Shown: positions 11,755 through 21,284, numbered from the stretch's first letter. The stretch: 64,000 nt of DNA from JACKBC01 sp041391125 (GCA_041391125.1 JAWKON010000044.1:1-64000), one strand, 5' to 3'. Notes: generated from the sequence alone by a model not told the origin. Program-made: numbers and translations.

Positions 11755-13704
11755 ATGCCCCAAAAACGCAACTTCTACCTCCACGATGTGTCCCTTGATG
11801 ACGCGCTGGCCGCCTGGCATGAGGCGCTGGCGGCGCAACATTTGCTGGCGCCACTGGGCGCAGAGACCATTCCGGTTACGCAAGCGCGCGGCCGGGTGAC
11901 CGCGCAACCGGTGTGGGCGCGCATTTCATCGCCGCACTATCACGCGGCGGCCATGGATGGCTATGCCGTGGCCGCGGAGCGCACCCACGGCGCCACCGAG
12001 ACCAGCCCCAAACGGCTGATCGTGGGCGTAGACGCCATGCCGGTGGATACGGGCGATCCGCTGCCGCCGGGGACCAATGCGGTGATCATGATCGAGGATA
12101 CGCAGCTTTTCCCGGATGACGCGGGCAGCGCCATTGAGATCATGAAAGCCAGCCCGCCGTGGCAATATGTGCGTCCACTGGGGAGGATATGGTGGCCACC
12201 GAGCTGGTGCTGCCCGCTAACCACCGGCTGCGTCCGCAGGATTTGGGCGCCATTGTAGGCTGCGGCCACACGGATGTGACCGTCTATCGGCGGCCGCGTG
12301 GCCATTCTGCCCACCGGCACCGAGCTGGTCACCGTGGAGCAGCTTCAGCAGCCGGGGCGGCAGCTTCAGCCCGGCGACATCTTGGAATACAATTCGATTA
12401 TGCTGGGAGCGCAGGCCGAGGAAGCGGGCTGTCTGGTCACGCGGCTGCCCATTGTGGCCGATGAATACGCCGCCATTCGCGATGCCGTGGCGGCGGCGCT
12501 GGAGAATCACGATCTGGTGGCCATTAATGCGGGTTCATCGGCGGGGTCGGAGGATTACACGGCGGCCATTGTGGCCGAGCTGGGCGAGTTGCAGGTCCAC
12601 GGCATTGCCATCCGTCCCGGCCATCCGGTCATTTTGGGAACGGCAGGCGGCAAGGCGCTGGTGGGCATTCCGGGCTATCCCGTTTCGGCCGCCGTAACGT
12701 TTGAGCGCATTGTAGCGCCGCTGCTCTATTTGTGGCAGGGAATGCAGCCGCCCAGCCTACCCAAAATCGAGGCTACGCTGACGCGCAAAACGCTTTCGCC
12801 GCTGGGTGAGGATGAATTTATGCGCGTAACCGTGGGCCGGGTGGGCGAGCGGGTGGTGGCCACGCCATTGGGCGGTGGCGCCGGCGTGCTCATGTCGCTG
12901 GTCAAGGCCGACGGTATTGTGACCATCCCGCGTTCTCTGAGGGCCACAACGCCGACGACACGGTCACCGTGGAGCTGCTGCACCCGCCCGAGCGCATTGA
13001 GCAGACCATTGTCGTCATCGGCAGCCACGACATGGCGCTGGACCTGCTGGCCGATCAACTGCGCCGCTATGCGCCTAACCGGGCGTTGTCATCGGCCCAT
13101 GTGGGCAGCATGGGGGCTGTTGGCCCTGGCGGGGTGAGGCGCATGTGGCCGGTGCGCACCTGCTGGATGAAGAAACGGGCGATTATAATGTGGGCTACAT
13201 CCGCCGAATGCTGACGCCGCATGGCGTGCGCGTAGTGCTGTTGCGTTTTGTGCAGCGCCAGCAGGGGCTGATCGTGGCGCCGGGCAATCCCAAAGGCATT
13301 CGCACGCTGGATGATCTGCTGCGGACCGAGGTAGCTTTTGTCAACCGGCAGCGCGGGGCGGGGACACGCGTGCTGCTCGATTATGAACTCAAGCAGAAGG
13401 GGCTGGACCCGCGCGATTCAGGGTTACGCCCGCCAGGAATACACACACTTGGCCGTGGCTGCGGCGGTCAAAAGCGGGGCCGCCGACTGCGGCTTGGGCA
13501 TTCTGGCCGCCGCCCGCGCTGGAACTCGATTTTGTACCGCTGCTGCAAGAGCGCTACGACTTGGTGATTCCTGTTGCGCATTATGAGGGCGACTTGCTGG
13601 CGCCGCTGCTGCACGTTATGCGCAGGCCCGCATTTGCGGAGAGAGTTCAAGCGCTGGGCGGCTATGCGGTAGAGGGCATGGGCGAAGTGATCGAAACGAT
13701 TTGA
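11755..13704 (+). pseudogene. MoeA with C-terminal periplasmic-binding-like domain (frameshifted)
   Basis: Pieces in three frames join into one protein of about 650 residues. The MoeA part runs from MPQKRNFYLHDVSLDDALAA through MDGYAVAAERTHG, RLRPQDLGAIVGCGHTDVTV, LEYNSIMLGAQAEEAG and VGIPGYPVSAAVTF. The second part is a substrate-binding-like domain: VVIGSHDMALDLLADQL, VAGAHLLDEETGDYN, GLIVAPGNPKGIRTLDDLL, VNRQRGAGTRVLLDYEL, QEYTHLAVAAAVKSGAADC and LLHVMRRPAFAERVQALGGY. Such MoeA-PBP fusions are thought to sense or present oxyanions. Frame changes fall near 12175, 12295, 12940, 13120, 13420 and 13520. This density suggests sequence error rather than decay. It sits just upstream of the tup-type transporter. 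Confidence 0.75.
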
Positions 13705-13710
13705 TGTACG

Positions 13711-13868
13711 GTTTACGATGTACGATTTACGAGTCTATTCGTTGACGATCCTATTTCGTATATCATAAATGTGAGTTTGCATAGGGGGGCCGCTTAGGAT
13801 ATTGCGATTTACGAGACTACTTTGTCGACGAGATCGCTGCGTAAATCGTAAATCTGAGATCGTAAATC
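13711..13868. repeat. Word-built quasi-palindrome (GATTTACGA words)
   Basis: GTTTACGATGTACGATTTAC (13711-13730) is matched by the inverted words GTAAATCGTAAATCTGAGAT ending near 13868. GATTTACGAG and TTGTCGACGAG occur in the middle. It fills the gap between the moeA fusion and the permease gene. Confidence 0.7.
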
Positions 13869-13884
13869 TTCTGCGAGGCGCGTT

Positions 13885-14564
13885 TTGAACACAGGCAACA
13901 TTGGTCTAGATCTATCCGCTTTACTCGAGGTAATACTGCTTTCCGTGCGGGTGTCGGGCGTGGCGCTGCTGATCAGCACGCTGTTTGGTATTCCGCTGGG
14001 CGCAGTGATGGGGTTGACGCGCTTTTGGGGGCGACGGCTGCTGGTGGTGCTGATCTATACGGGGATGGGGCTGCCGCCGGTGGTGGTGGGTCTGTTTGTC
14101 TATTTGATGCTGTCGCGCAGCGGGCCGCTGGGCGCACTCAACTGGCCGTGGCTGCCGGCGCTCTTTACGCCCGCTGCTATGATTGTGGCGCAGATTATCA
14201 TCGCCACGCCGCTGGTGGCCGGTTTTACCATGGCGGCTGTCATGGGCGTGGACCCGGAATTGCGCCGCCAAATTGAAGCATTGGGCGCCACGCCCTTTCA
14301 GCGCACACTGACGATTTTGATGGAGGCGCGGCTAGGCGTCATCGTGTCGATTGTGGCCGGCTTTGGCGGCATTATCTCCGAGGTGGGCGCGGTCATGCTG
14401 GTGGGCGGTAATATTGACCACAAGACGCGCGTGCTGACCACGGCCATTGTGCTGGAGACGCGCAAGGGCAACTTTGACCTGGCCATTGCGCTGGGCGCGG
14501 TGCTGCTGGCGCTGGCTTTTGTGAGCAACCTGTTGATGATGCGGCTGCAAGGGATTTTCGATAA
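13885..14564 (+). CDS. Tungstate/molybdate-type ABC transporter permease (TupB-like)
   Basis: This inner-membrane permease belongs to an oxyanion ABC importer. The start is TTG at 13885. Five or six hydrophobic segments are visible, and the inner-membrane permease signature appears as EALGATPFQRTLTILMEAR, followed by GFGGIISEVGAVMLVGGNI, typical of TupB. The frame stays open far past the natural end because it runs into the palindrome and the ATPase gene out of frame. Family length (about 230) and a TAA at 14562-14564, reachable by adding one G in the GGG at 14551, place the true end near 14564. It is followed by the ATPase and binding-protein genes. Confidence 0.82.
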
Positions 14565-14573
14565 AATGCAGCC

Positions 14574-14635
14574 GCGGGTGGCGAGTAGCGGGTGGCGGGT
14601 TGTTCGCCACCCGTCATCCGCTGCTCGCCACCCGC
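14574..14635. repeat. Word-built palindrome (GCGGGTGGCGAGTAGCGG words)
   Basis: GCGGGTGGCGAGTAGCGG on the left pairs with CCGCTGCTCGCCACCCGC on the right, with further GGTGGCG/CGCCACC pairing inside. It lies between the permease and ATPase genes, where it could tune transporter stoichiometry as an RNA hairpin. Confidence 0.75.
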
Positions 14636-14701
14636 TAGCCGTTGTGGCGATTGCACTTGGCTGCCCTCACTGGATTCCACCAATATATTCGTCTGGTCGT
14701 T

Positions 14702-15440
14702 ATGCAATACCCGCTGTTCCATCTGCAACAAGTAACGAAATCTTACGCGGAGCGCACCGTTTTGCGTATCGACGATCTCGCAATATTGCGAGGCGAAATT
14801 CTAGCCATTGTGGGGCCAAGCGGGGCGGGCAAAAGCACCCTGTTGCGTTTGTTGAACTTTTGGAAGCGCCCTCTGGCGGCGTCATCCAATTTGAAGGTCA
14901 ACCCTATTGCGCTGAACGGGCGGCTCCGCTGGCCGTGCGGCGGCGAATCACCACCGTGTTTCAGCGGCCCGCTTTTAACCGCCAGCGTCTACGATAATGT
15001 CAATTATGGGCTGCGGTTGCGCGGTCAATCTACCCATAAAAAAGACAAACAAAATGCCGTGTATCAAGCGCTGGCGCAGGTGGGACTGAGTGAACTGGCG
15101 CAGCAGCCGGCGCACGCTGTCCGGCGGCGAAATGCAGCGGGTGGCTTTGGCGCGGGCGCTGGTGTTGCAGCCGGACGTGCTGCTGCTGGATGAGCCGACC
15201 GCCAATCTGGACCCGCGCAACGTGGCGCTCATCGAGTCGATTGTGGCCGATCTCAATCAGCGGCAGGGGGTGACGGTGGTGCTGGTGACGCACAACGTAT
15301 TTCAAGCGCGGCGGTTGGCGCATCGGGCGGCGTTGATGCTGGATGGGCAGATCGTGGAGACCGCTGATAAGGACACTTTCTTTGGCAACCCGAGCGATCC
15401 GCGCACGCAAGCCTTTATCGAGGGGGATATGGTTTATTAG
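14702..15440 (+). pseudogene. Tungstate/molybdate-type ABC transporter ATPase (TupC-like, frameshifted)
   Basis: This is the cytoplasmic ATPase of the oxyanion importer. The start ATG at 14702 gives MQYPLFHLQQVTKSY. Walker A is GPSGAGKSTLLRLLN. After an indel near 14861 the frame continues LEAPSGGVIQFEGQPY and RRITTVFQRPAF (Q-loop). After one near 14985 it reads ASVYDNVNYGLRLRG. After one near 15108 it reads RTLSGGEMQRVALARAL, the signature, then VLLLDEPTANLDP, Walker B, and VLVTHNVFQARRLAHR. Total length would be about 246 residues, normal for the family. The first indel is a missing base before a TTTT run, so sequence error is likely. Confidence 0.8.
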
Positions 15441-15442
15441 GG

Positions 15443-15546
15443 TGATCAACAGATTACACAGATTTTAATGATTTTAGCAATTGCTCAGCCAACACCTGCG
15501 TCCTTACAGGTTTTGAATCTGTGTAATCTGAGGAATCTGTTGATCA
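15443..15546. repeat. Word-built palindrome (ACAGATTACACAGATT words)
   Basis: TGATCAACAGATTACACAGA from 15443 pairs with AATCTGTGTAATCTG...AATCTGTTGATCA ending at 15546. It lies between the ATPase and binding-protein genes. Confidence 0.8.
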
Positions 15547-15600
15547 TAAAATCTAACGTCTTCAATCCCATGATCAATATGTAAACTAGGAGAAATTGAG

Positions 15601-16473
15601 ATGAGAAAGTTTGCTGTTTTGTTGGTGACGTTCTTTTTGTTGACCAGCTGTGTGGTGCAGCCGTTGCCGACGGAGCAGGCCGCGCCGGTGGTGGATAGCG
15701 CGCCGGCCACGCTGATTCTGGCCACGACGACGAGCACGCAGGATTCGGGGCTGCTCGATTATTTGCTGCCCGACTTCACGGCGCAGACCGGCGTAGATGT
15801 GTCGGTGGTGGCGGTGGGAACGGGACAGGCGCTCAAACTGGGCGAGGACGGCAATGCGGATGTGTTGCTGGTACATGCCTGCGCCCGCGAGATCGCCTTT
15901 ATGCAGGCGGGCCACGGCGTAAGTCGCCATCAAGTCATGTTTAACGATTTTGTGATCGTGGGCGGGGAAGCTGACCCGGCAGGCATTAGCGGCGGAACGG
16001 ATGCGGCGGCGGCGCTGCAAGCCATCGCAGCCGCCGAGGCGCCCTTTGTTTCGCGCGGCGACGATTCGGGTACGCACACCAAAGAACTGTCGCTGTGGCA
16101 GGCCGCGGGCGTTGAGCCGGCGGGTGACTGGTATATTTCCGCCGGGCAGGGCATGGGCGCCGTGCTGACCATGAGCGACGAATTGCAAGCCTACACGCTG
16201 AGCGACCGCGCCACCTATTTGAGCCGCACGCTGGAGGGGCTCAACCTGGAGATCATGGTGGAGGGCGACGCCCGGCTGTTTAACCCGTACAGCGTAATGG
16301 CGGTGAATCCAGACAAAGGACCGCATATTCAGGCCGAGCTGGCCAACCAGTTTATCGATTGGCTGCTTGCGGATGCCACGCAGGCCCGTATTGGCGAATT
16401 TGGCGTGGAGCAGTTTGGCGCCCCCCTGTTTGTGCCGACTGCGGCGGACCCAGTCCCCACCGAGTGTGACTAA
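15601..16473 (+). CDS. Tungstate/molybdate-binding lipoprotein (TupA-like)
   Basis: This extracytoplasmic binding protein feeds the adjacent TupB/TupC-like transporter. At 290 residues, the signal ends with the lipobox LLTSC (Cys17). The mature part starts with the TupA hallmark ILATTTSTQDSGLLDYLLP, in which the TTTS loop binds the oxyanion. Later motifs are ADVLLVHA, MFNDFVIVG, FVSRGDDSGTHTKELSLW and NPYSVMAVNP, all typical of TupA. The start ATG follows AGGAGAAATTGAG. Neighbouring MoeA genes fit a role in supplying W or Mo for pterin cofactors. Choice between the two metals cannot be read from sequence, but the TTTS/SGTH pattern is that of TupA. Confidence 0.93.
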   Translation: MRKFAVLLVTFFLLTSCVVQPLPTEQAAPVVDSAPATLILATTTSTQDSGLLDYLLPDFTAQTGVDVSVVAVGTGQALKLGEDGNADVLLVHACAREIAFMQAGHGVSRHQVMFNDFVIVGGEADPAGISGGTDAAAALQAIAAAEAPFVSRGDDSGTHTKELSLWQAAGVEPAGDWYISAGQGMGAVLTMSDELQAYTLSDRATYLSRTLEGLNLEIMVEGDARLFNPYSVMAVNPDKGPHIQAELANQFIDWLLADATQARIGEFGVEQFGAPLFVPTAADPVPTECD

Positions 16474-16490
16474 TTTAACATAAGGAGCCG

Positions 16491-17582
16491 ATTATTTCCA
16501 CACAAACCGAACCTCAACAGATCAATCCGGCCTTTGAAATTGGCCTCTATTCCTTTGCCGAGATCACGCCCGAGGCGGCCACCGGCACGACCATCAGCCC
16601 GCAGCAGCGGCTGCGCAATTTGATCGAGTCCATTGAGTTGGCTGACCAGGTGGGGCTGGACGTGTTTGGGCTGGGCGAACATCACCGGCCCGAATTTGTG
16701 TCATCGGCGCCGTTGGTTATTTTGGGCGCCATTGCCGAACGCACCAAGTCGATTCGCCTCTCCACGGCGGTAACCGTGCTCAGTTCGGACGATCCGGTGC
16801 GCGTCTTTCAGGACTTTGCCACGCTGGACTTGATTTCCAATGGCCGCGCCGAGATCATGGCCGGGCGCGGTTCATTTATCGAATCGTTTCCGCTTTTTGG
16901 CTATGACCTGCACGATTACGATTCACTCTTTGCCGAAAAACTGGAGTTGCTGCTCGAATTGCGCAAAGCGGAACGGGTGACCTGGTCGGGTGCGCATCGG
17001 GCGCCGATCAACGATCTGGGCATTTATCCGCGCCCTGTGCAGCCCGAGATTCCCATTTGGGTGGCCGTGGGTGGCACGCCCCAATCTGTGGTGCGGGCGG
17101 CCACGCTGGGGCTGCCCATGGCGCTGGCCATTATTGGCGGCATGCCGGAGCGCTTTGCGCCCATGGTGCAGCTCTATCGTCAAGCCGCCAGTCAGGCCGG
17201 GCATGATCCAAGCCAACTCCCGATCAGCATCAATTCGCACGGCTTGCTGGCCGACGATTCGAAACAGGCCGCCGATGACTATTTCCCGGCCTATGTGCAG
17301 GTGATGAACAAAATCGGACGTGAGCGGGGCTGGAGCGGCATTACGCGGGCGCAGTTTGAGGCATCACGTACATTGCGCGGTTCTGAGTTTGTGGGCTCGC
17401 CGGACGAGATCATCGAGAAGGTTCTCTTCCAGCACGAGATTTTTGGACACCAGCGGTTGCTGCTGCAACTTGGCGTGGGTACGATTGAACACAAAAAGAT
17501 GCTGCGCGCCATCGAGCTTTTGGGGACAGCGGTGGCGCCGGTTGTGCGAGCGGAGATTGACCGGCGCAACCGGTATACTTGA
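16491..17582 (+). CDS. LLM-class flavin-dependent oxidoreductase
   Basis: This is a bacterial luciferase-like TIM-barrel enzyme that uses FMNH2 or F420. Motifs include FEIGLYSFAEITPE at the N-terminus, GLDVFGLGEHHRPEF, RLSTAVTVLSSDDPVRVFQD, NGRAEIMAGRGSFIESFPLFG and VAVGGTPQSVVRAA. The C-terminal part, EFVGSPDEIIEKVLFQHEIFG, is also typical. The first in-frame TTG (16620) would remove the first strand. The frame extends back to an ATT codon at 16491, directly behind AAGGAG (16481-16486). Either ATT is used as start, which is rare, or an ATG has been lost by a base change. It follows tupA by 17 nt. The true substrate is unknown. Confidence 0.85.
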   Translation: MISTQTEPQQINPAFEIGLYSFAEITPEAATGTTISPQQRLRNLIESIELADQVGLDVFGLGEHHRPEFVSSAPLVILGAIAERTKSIRLSTAVTVLSSDDPVRVFQDFATLDLISNGRAEIMAGRGSFIESFPLFGYDLHDYDSLFAEKLELLLELRKAERVTWSGAHRAPINDLGIYPRPVQPEIPIWVAVGGTPQSVVRAATLGLPMALAIIGGMPERFAPMVQLYRQAASQAGHDPSQLPISINSHGLLADDSKQAADDYFPAYVQVMNKIGRERGWSGITRAQFEASRTLRGSEFVGSPDEIIEKVLFQHEIFGHQRLLLQLGVGTIEHKKMLRAIELLGTAVAPVVRAEIDRRNRYT

Positions 17583-17598
17583 CCATAAAAAGAAAAAG

Positions 17599-17671
17599 AA
17601 ATAGCCACAAAAACACAAAAGCCACAAAAACGTGTAAAAATTTTGTGGCTTTTGTGTTTTTGTGGCTATTT
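17599..17671. repeat. 31-bp perfect inverted repeat between convergent genes
   Basis: Arms 17599-17629 and 17641-17671 are exact complements, built from AGCCACAAAAACACAAAAGCC words, with an 11-nt loop. It could work as a bidirectional terminator, although the stem is AT-rich rather than GC-rich. Confidence 0.9.
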
Positions 17672-17678
17672 TGCGCCC

Positions 17679-18330
17679 CTAAAATGCCGCTGTGGAAAAG
17701 ACAACGTGGAACGGCATACAGTAGATCATAACGCCGCTGAATTGGGATAGGTCTACATCGGCGGGGATTTCGTAGTTTTGGTTGCCGATGTTGCCTTTGA
17801 GCGAACCGAGGTCCACGTAGTCCCCCATATCGCCGGTCACGTTCTCGACCAGCAGTACATGTAAATCGGGGCCGTTGGTGCTTTCAAAATCTTCAAAGCG
17901 CAGCACTCGTTGGTCGCCCTGCTGATAAATTGTGGCTGTGCCAGAGCCTTTGTGGAAGCTGTCGGCATCCATAAACTGGCCTTGCGCCGCCACCACCCAC
18001 TCCGCCTCGGCTTCCGGCATGGCGTCATCCATCATCTTAGCCGGCATATCGGCGGCAGCGGCTACGGCAAGCTCTTCCATCTGCTGCTTCTGCTCCTCTG
18101 GCATGGCGGCCATGGCGGCTTCATCGGCCGCCGCGGCCATTACGGTAGCAACAACCGCCTCTTTCTCTTCCATCGACATAGTGGATAGCTCACTCTGCGA
18201 GGGCAACACAAATGGAAAGTCTTCATTGACCTGCTGGCTAATAAAAAGCGGTGAGCCCAACCACCATGCCACCGGCGCCAATCACAACTACAAGTACAGC
18301 CAATATAATATAAAGTGTGCGTCTATTCAC
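17679..18330 (-). CDS. DM13-domain membrane-anchored protein (one frameshift)
   Basis: The C-terminal 100 residues form a DM13 domain, a fold thought to take part in extracytoplasmic electron transfer or adhesion. They read FMDADSFHKGSGTATIYQ, VLRFEDFESTNGPDLHVLL, YVDLGSLKGNIGNQNYEIP and FSGVMIYCMPFHVVF. The CMPFH cysteine is characteristic. Before it lies a Met/Ala/Glu-rich helix (about 30-95). The N-terminus, NRRTLYIILAVLVVVIGAG, is a membrane anchor that starts at GTG 18330 behind GGAG. It is in another frame and joins at a TTTTT run near 18243. The single homopolymer indel makes sequence error likely. The gene faces the oxidoreductase across a palindrome. Confidence 0.82.
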
Positions 18331-18492
18331 AGCATTCTCCTCTGGTACATAGATATTCAATTCATAGGAAAGTTTTCTCTATTTTCCCAGCCAGAAATTG
18401 CACAAAGGTGACCCAATTATTACAAAAAGATTAGCGACGAAGCACACAGGCAGCAACAAAAGCGCGGCCGTAACGAAAATCGCCCCCAATAC

Positions 18493-18650
18493 AAAAGCTC
18501 GGCATAATCACCGAGCTTCTTGCACCCATTCCTGCACCCAAAAGAAGAAAACTTACCCAAAAGGAGGAGAAAGTTCTTCGTAGCTAATTGTAGCACCGGA
18601 ATCGGGCATTTGCACTAGTACTATGGTACTATTTTGGCGCCGAATTTTGA
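18493..18650 (-). ncRNA. Candidate small RNA, copy 1 of 2
   Basis: Read on the minus strand, the unit starts with TCAAAATTCGG, then AGTACCATAGTACT (a small palindrome). It continues through CTTTCTCCTCCTTTTGGG, which resembles the anti-Shine-Dalgarno end of 16S rRNA. It ends in an intrinsic-terminator-like hairpin, AAGCTCGG/CCGAGCTT (18495-18518), followed by T residues. An 18-codon frame (18609-18553) sits in the middle. It is nearly identical to the unit 205 nt away. The 18331-18975 gap holds both copies and no other gene. Confidence 0.5.
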
Positions 18651-18696
18651 TGCCTTTTTCTAGTTAAACCTATGATAAAACAAAGTTATCCAATGC

Positions 18697-18856
18697 AAAA
18701 AGCCCGGCATCAATGCCGAGCTTCTTACACCCATTCCTGCACCCAAAAGAAGAAAACTTACCCAAAAGGAGGAGAAAGTTCTTCGTGCCTAATTGTAGCA
18801 TTGGAATCGGGCATTTGCACTAGTACTATGGTACTATTTTGGGGCCGAATTTTGAG
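18697..18856 (-). ncRNA. Candidate small RNA, copy 2 of 2
   Basis: This is the second copy of the unit at 18493-18650, same orientation. The block from the hairpin through CTCCTCC is identical over about 60 nt. The terminator-like stem is at 18700-18723. Differences cluster in the middle (GGT to AAT and AGCTAC to AGGCAC in the 18-codon frame) and all change amino acids, which argues for RNA rather than peptide function. Confidence 0.5.
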
Positions 18857-18975
18857 GATTTTTGACTTACATCCACACAAAAACCCAACTTTGCTTGAAT
18901 ACCGCCGGTTTGCCGCCAATTAAGCCCCAGCAACCATCTGGTTTTCATGGCAACGCAAAACAGAGGACAACAATC

Positions 18976-20171
18976 ATGCAGATCATAAACGTACAAGCTT
19001 TTGCCATCAAGATGCCGCCCATGTCCTCCAACGAAGGCTCGATCAACACCGACTCTTATGGCGATTATTTTATTGCCAAAGACGCCTGGACCTCTATTTA
19101 CTCGCGCAGCCATGAAACGTGCCTGGTGCGGCTGGAAACCGATACCGGACTGGTGGGCTGGGGCGAAGGACAAGCGCCCGTGGGTGGACGCCACCCGCGT
19201 TGGTGGAGGACTTGTGTCGGCCCGTGCTGCTGGGCTGCGATCCGTTCGATGTTGAATATCTCTGGTATCGGCTCTATAGCGCCATGCGCGAGCGCGGCCA
19301 CATTACCGGCTTTTATGTCGATGCGCTGGCCGGTGTGGATCTGGCGCTGTATGATCTGCTGGGCAAAGCACTCAACAAACCTGTCTATAAATTGCTGGGC
19401 GGCCAGTTCCGCGACAAAGTGGCTGTCTACGTGGGGCTGGGCGGTGATGAGCCGGACGCTGTGGCCGAGACGGCTGCGGAGCACGTGGGATATGGTTACG
19501 CGCGCTCAAATTGCATTTGCGCGTACTCAATCCACAGCTTCTGGAGATCGTGCGCGCCGTGCGCGACCGCGTGGGCCGGCCATCGAACTCATGGTGGACA
19601 TCCACGGCACGCGTGACGTGTCGGCGCCATTGAGTTGGGGCGGGGGCTGGAGGCGCTGGGCGTGCGCTGGCTGGAGGCGCCCTGTCAGCCCGAGGATATT
19701 CGCGGGCAGGCCGAGATTGCGCGGGCGCTGGACATGCAGTTGGCCACCGGCGAATGGCTGCGCACGGTATGGGAGTGGCGACAGTGGATCGAGCGGCGCT
19801 CTTTCGACGTGGCCATGCCCGATATTGCGCGCACCGGGCTTTCGGAGGGCAAACGCATTGCTGCGCTGTGCGACAGCTTCAACTTGCCCATTGCGCCCCA
19901 TGTGGGTGGCGGCATCCTTGCGGTGGCGGCCTCAATCCATTATTCGGCGGCCATTCCCAATTTCCAAATTTTAGAACATTCGCACAAAGCACACGCCAAT
20001 AAAGCCCGCATCACGTCGCACTTCCCCGAGCCCGTGGATGGCGCGTTTGCGCTGGATGATCAGCCGGGGCTGGGCGTTACGGTGGATGAAGATGCGGTAG
20101 CGGTTATGCAGTGGCTGATTTCACGCTATAGCAGCCGTCAACTATTCGACGGTTCAGCACAAATCTTGTAA
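18976..20171 (+). pseudogene. Enolase-superfamily (mandelate racemase/muconate lactonizing-like) enzyme, frameshifted
   Basis: This cytoplasmic Mg-dependent enzyme probably acts on a sugar acid. Pieces join in order: MQIINVQAFAIKMPPMSSNE, ETCLVRLETDTGLVGWGEGQ, VVEDLCRPVLLGCDPFDVEY, GFYVDALAGVDLALYDLLGK, KPVYKLLGGQFRDKVAVYVG, LLEIVRAVRDRVG, IELMVDIHGTRD, LGVRWLEAPCQPEDI, DMQLATGEWLRTVWEW, DVAMPDIARTGLSEGKRIA and LPIAPHVGGGILAVAAS. The VDIHG, LEAP and GEW ligand motifs and the HVGGG end are those of the galactonate dehydratase-like branch. Frame changes fall near 19180, 19490, 19575 and 19630. The substrate is not assignable. It precedes the dehydrogenase complex genes by 90 nt. Confidence 0.75.
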
Positions 20172-20261
20172 AATTGGGAATATTCACTCCCTTTGACTCC
20201 CCCGAACTCATTTAGAGCCAACTCTGGTTGTCAACCAGCCGCATAACCGCAGGAGAAGCGC

Positions 20262-21284
20262 ATGTCCGAAACCGATGCATCCAAACCTAACCCCGCCAAT
20301 GGGGCGCAACGGTCCGACGCCGCCGTCGACACCGAGCAGTGGCTGCACATGTACGAGCAAATGTGCAAAATTCGCGCCTTTGAAGAGAATGCCAATCAGC
20401 TCTATCTGGGCGCCAAAATGCCCGGCCTGACCCACATGTACATTGGCGAAGAGGCCATTGCCGTAGGCGTTTGTGAGGCGCTGCGCCGCGATGACTATAT
20501 CACCAGCACCCACCGCGGCCACGGTCACTGTCTGGCCAAGGGGGCCAACTTGCGCCGCATGTTCTGCGAGCTGCTGGGCAAGGAAGAGGGCTACTGCCGC
20601 GGCAAGGGCGGCTCCATGCACATTGCCGATCAGGAGGTGGGCAATCTGGGCGCCAATGCCATTGTGGGCGGCAGCGCCGGCATTGCCACCGGCGCCGCCA
20701 TGTCAATCAAAATGCGCGGCAGCGATCAGGTGGCCGTCTGCTTTTTTGGCGATGGCGCACTGGGTCAGGGGCTGCTCTATGAGTCGATGAACATGGCCCA
20801 ACTCTGGAAGCTGCCCGTCATTTATGTCTGCGAAAACAATCTCTACAACCAATACACCCACCATTCCGAAACCACCGCCGGCAGCATGACCGGCCGCGCC
20901 GAAGCCTTTGGCGTCCACGCCGTGGAGGTAGATGGGCAGGACGTGCAGACCGTTTACGCCACCACCAGCGAGCTGGCCGAGCGGGCGCGCCGCGGCGAAG
21001 GACCGGCCTTTCTGCTTTGTCAAACCTATCGCTTCTACGGCCACCACGTGGGCGATGTCAACCGCGACTATTATCGTTCCAAAGACGAAGAAAACCACTG
21101 GCGCACCAATTGCGACCCGCTCAAGCTGCTGGCCGATACGTTGACCACCCAAAAGCTGGTCGAAGCGCACGTCTTCGCGCAGATCGAGCAGGAGGTGCGC
21201 AGTGAAGTGGAAGCCGCCGTTGAATATGCGCTGGCCGCCGCCTATCCAGCGCTTGAGGAGGTGACGCAACATGTCTACGCCTAA
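20262..21284 (+). CDS. Thiamine-diphosphate dehydrogenase E1 component, alpha subunit
   Basis: This is the E1 alpha of a pyruvate, branched-chain 2-oxoacid or acetoin dehydrogenase complex, which decarboxylates the substrate on ThDP. It is 340 residues. Motifs are MPGLTHMYIGEEAIAVG, ITSTHRGHGHCLAKG, GKGGSMHIAD, and the ThDP-binding GDGALGQGLLYESMNMAQLW ending in the N of CENN. The phosphorylation-loop-like YRFYGHHVGD is also present. Lack of a long N-terminal extension and the SMHIAD form are closest to acetoin/pyruvate E1 alpha. The gene overlaps E1 beta by 14 nt and E2 follows, so it forms an operon. No E3 (lipoamide dehydrogenase) gene is in the window. Confidence 0.9.
   Translation: MSETDASKPNPANGAQRSDAAVDTEQWLHMYEQMCKIRAFEENANQLYLGAKMPGLTHMYIGEEAIAVGVCEALRRDDYITSTHRGHGHCLAKGANLRRMFCELLGKEEGYCRGKGGSMHIADQEVGNLGANAIVGGSAGIATGAAMSIKMRGSDQVAVCFFGDGALGQGLLYESMNMAQLWKLPVIYVCENNLYNQYTHHSETTAGSMTGRAEAFGVHAVEVDGQDVQTVYATTSELAERARRGEGPAFLLCQTYRFYGHHVGDVNRDYYRSKDEENHWRTNCDPLKLLADTLTTQKLVEAHVFAQIEQEVRSEVEAAVEYALAAAYPALEEVTQHVYA

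Noticed and set aside
14565..14997. C-terminal extension of the TupB-like permease
   Set aside because: After the palindrome the frame overlaps the ATPase gene and carries some of its residues only because of an indel; permeases of this family end near 230 residues.
18553..18814. Two 18-codon peptide genes as the main function of the tandem units
   Set aside because: The few differences between copies change amino acids, no good ribosome binding site precedes the ATG, and the best conserved parts are outside the frame; kept only as an alternative.
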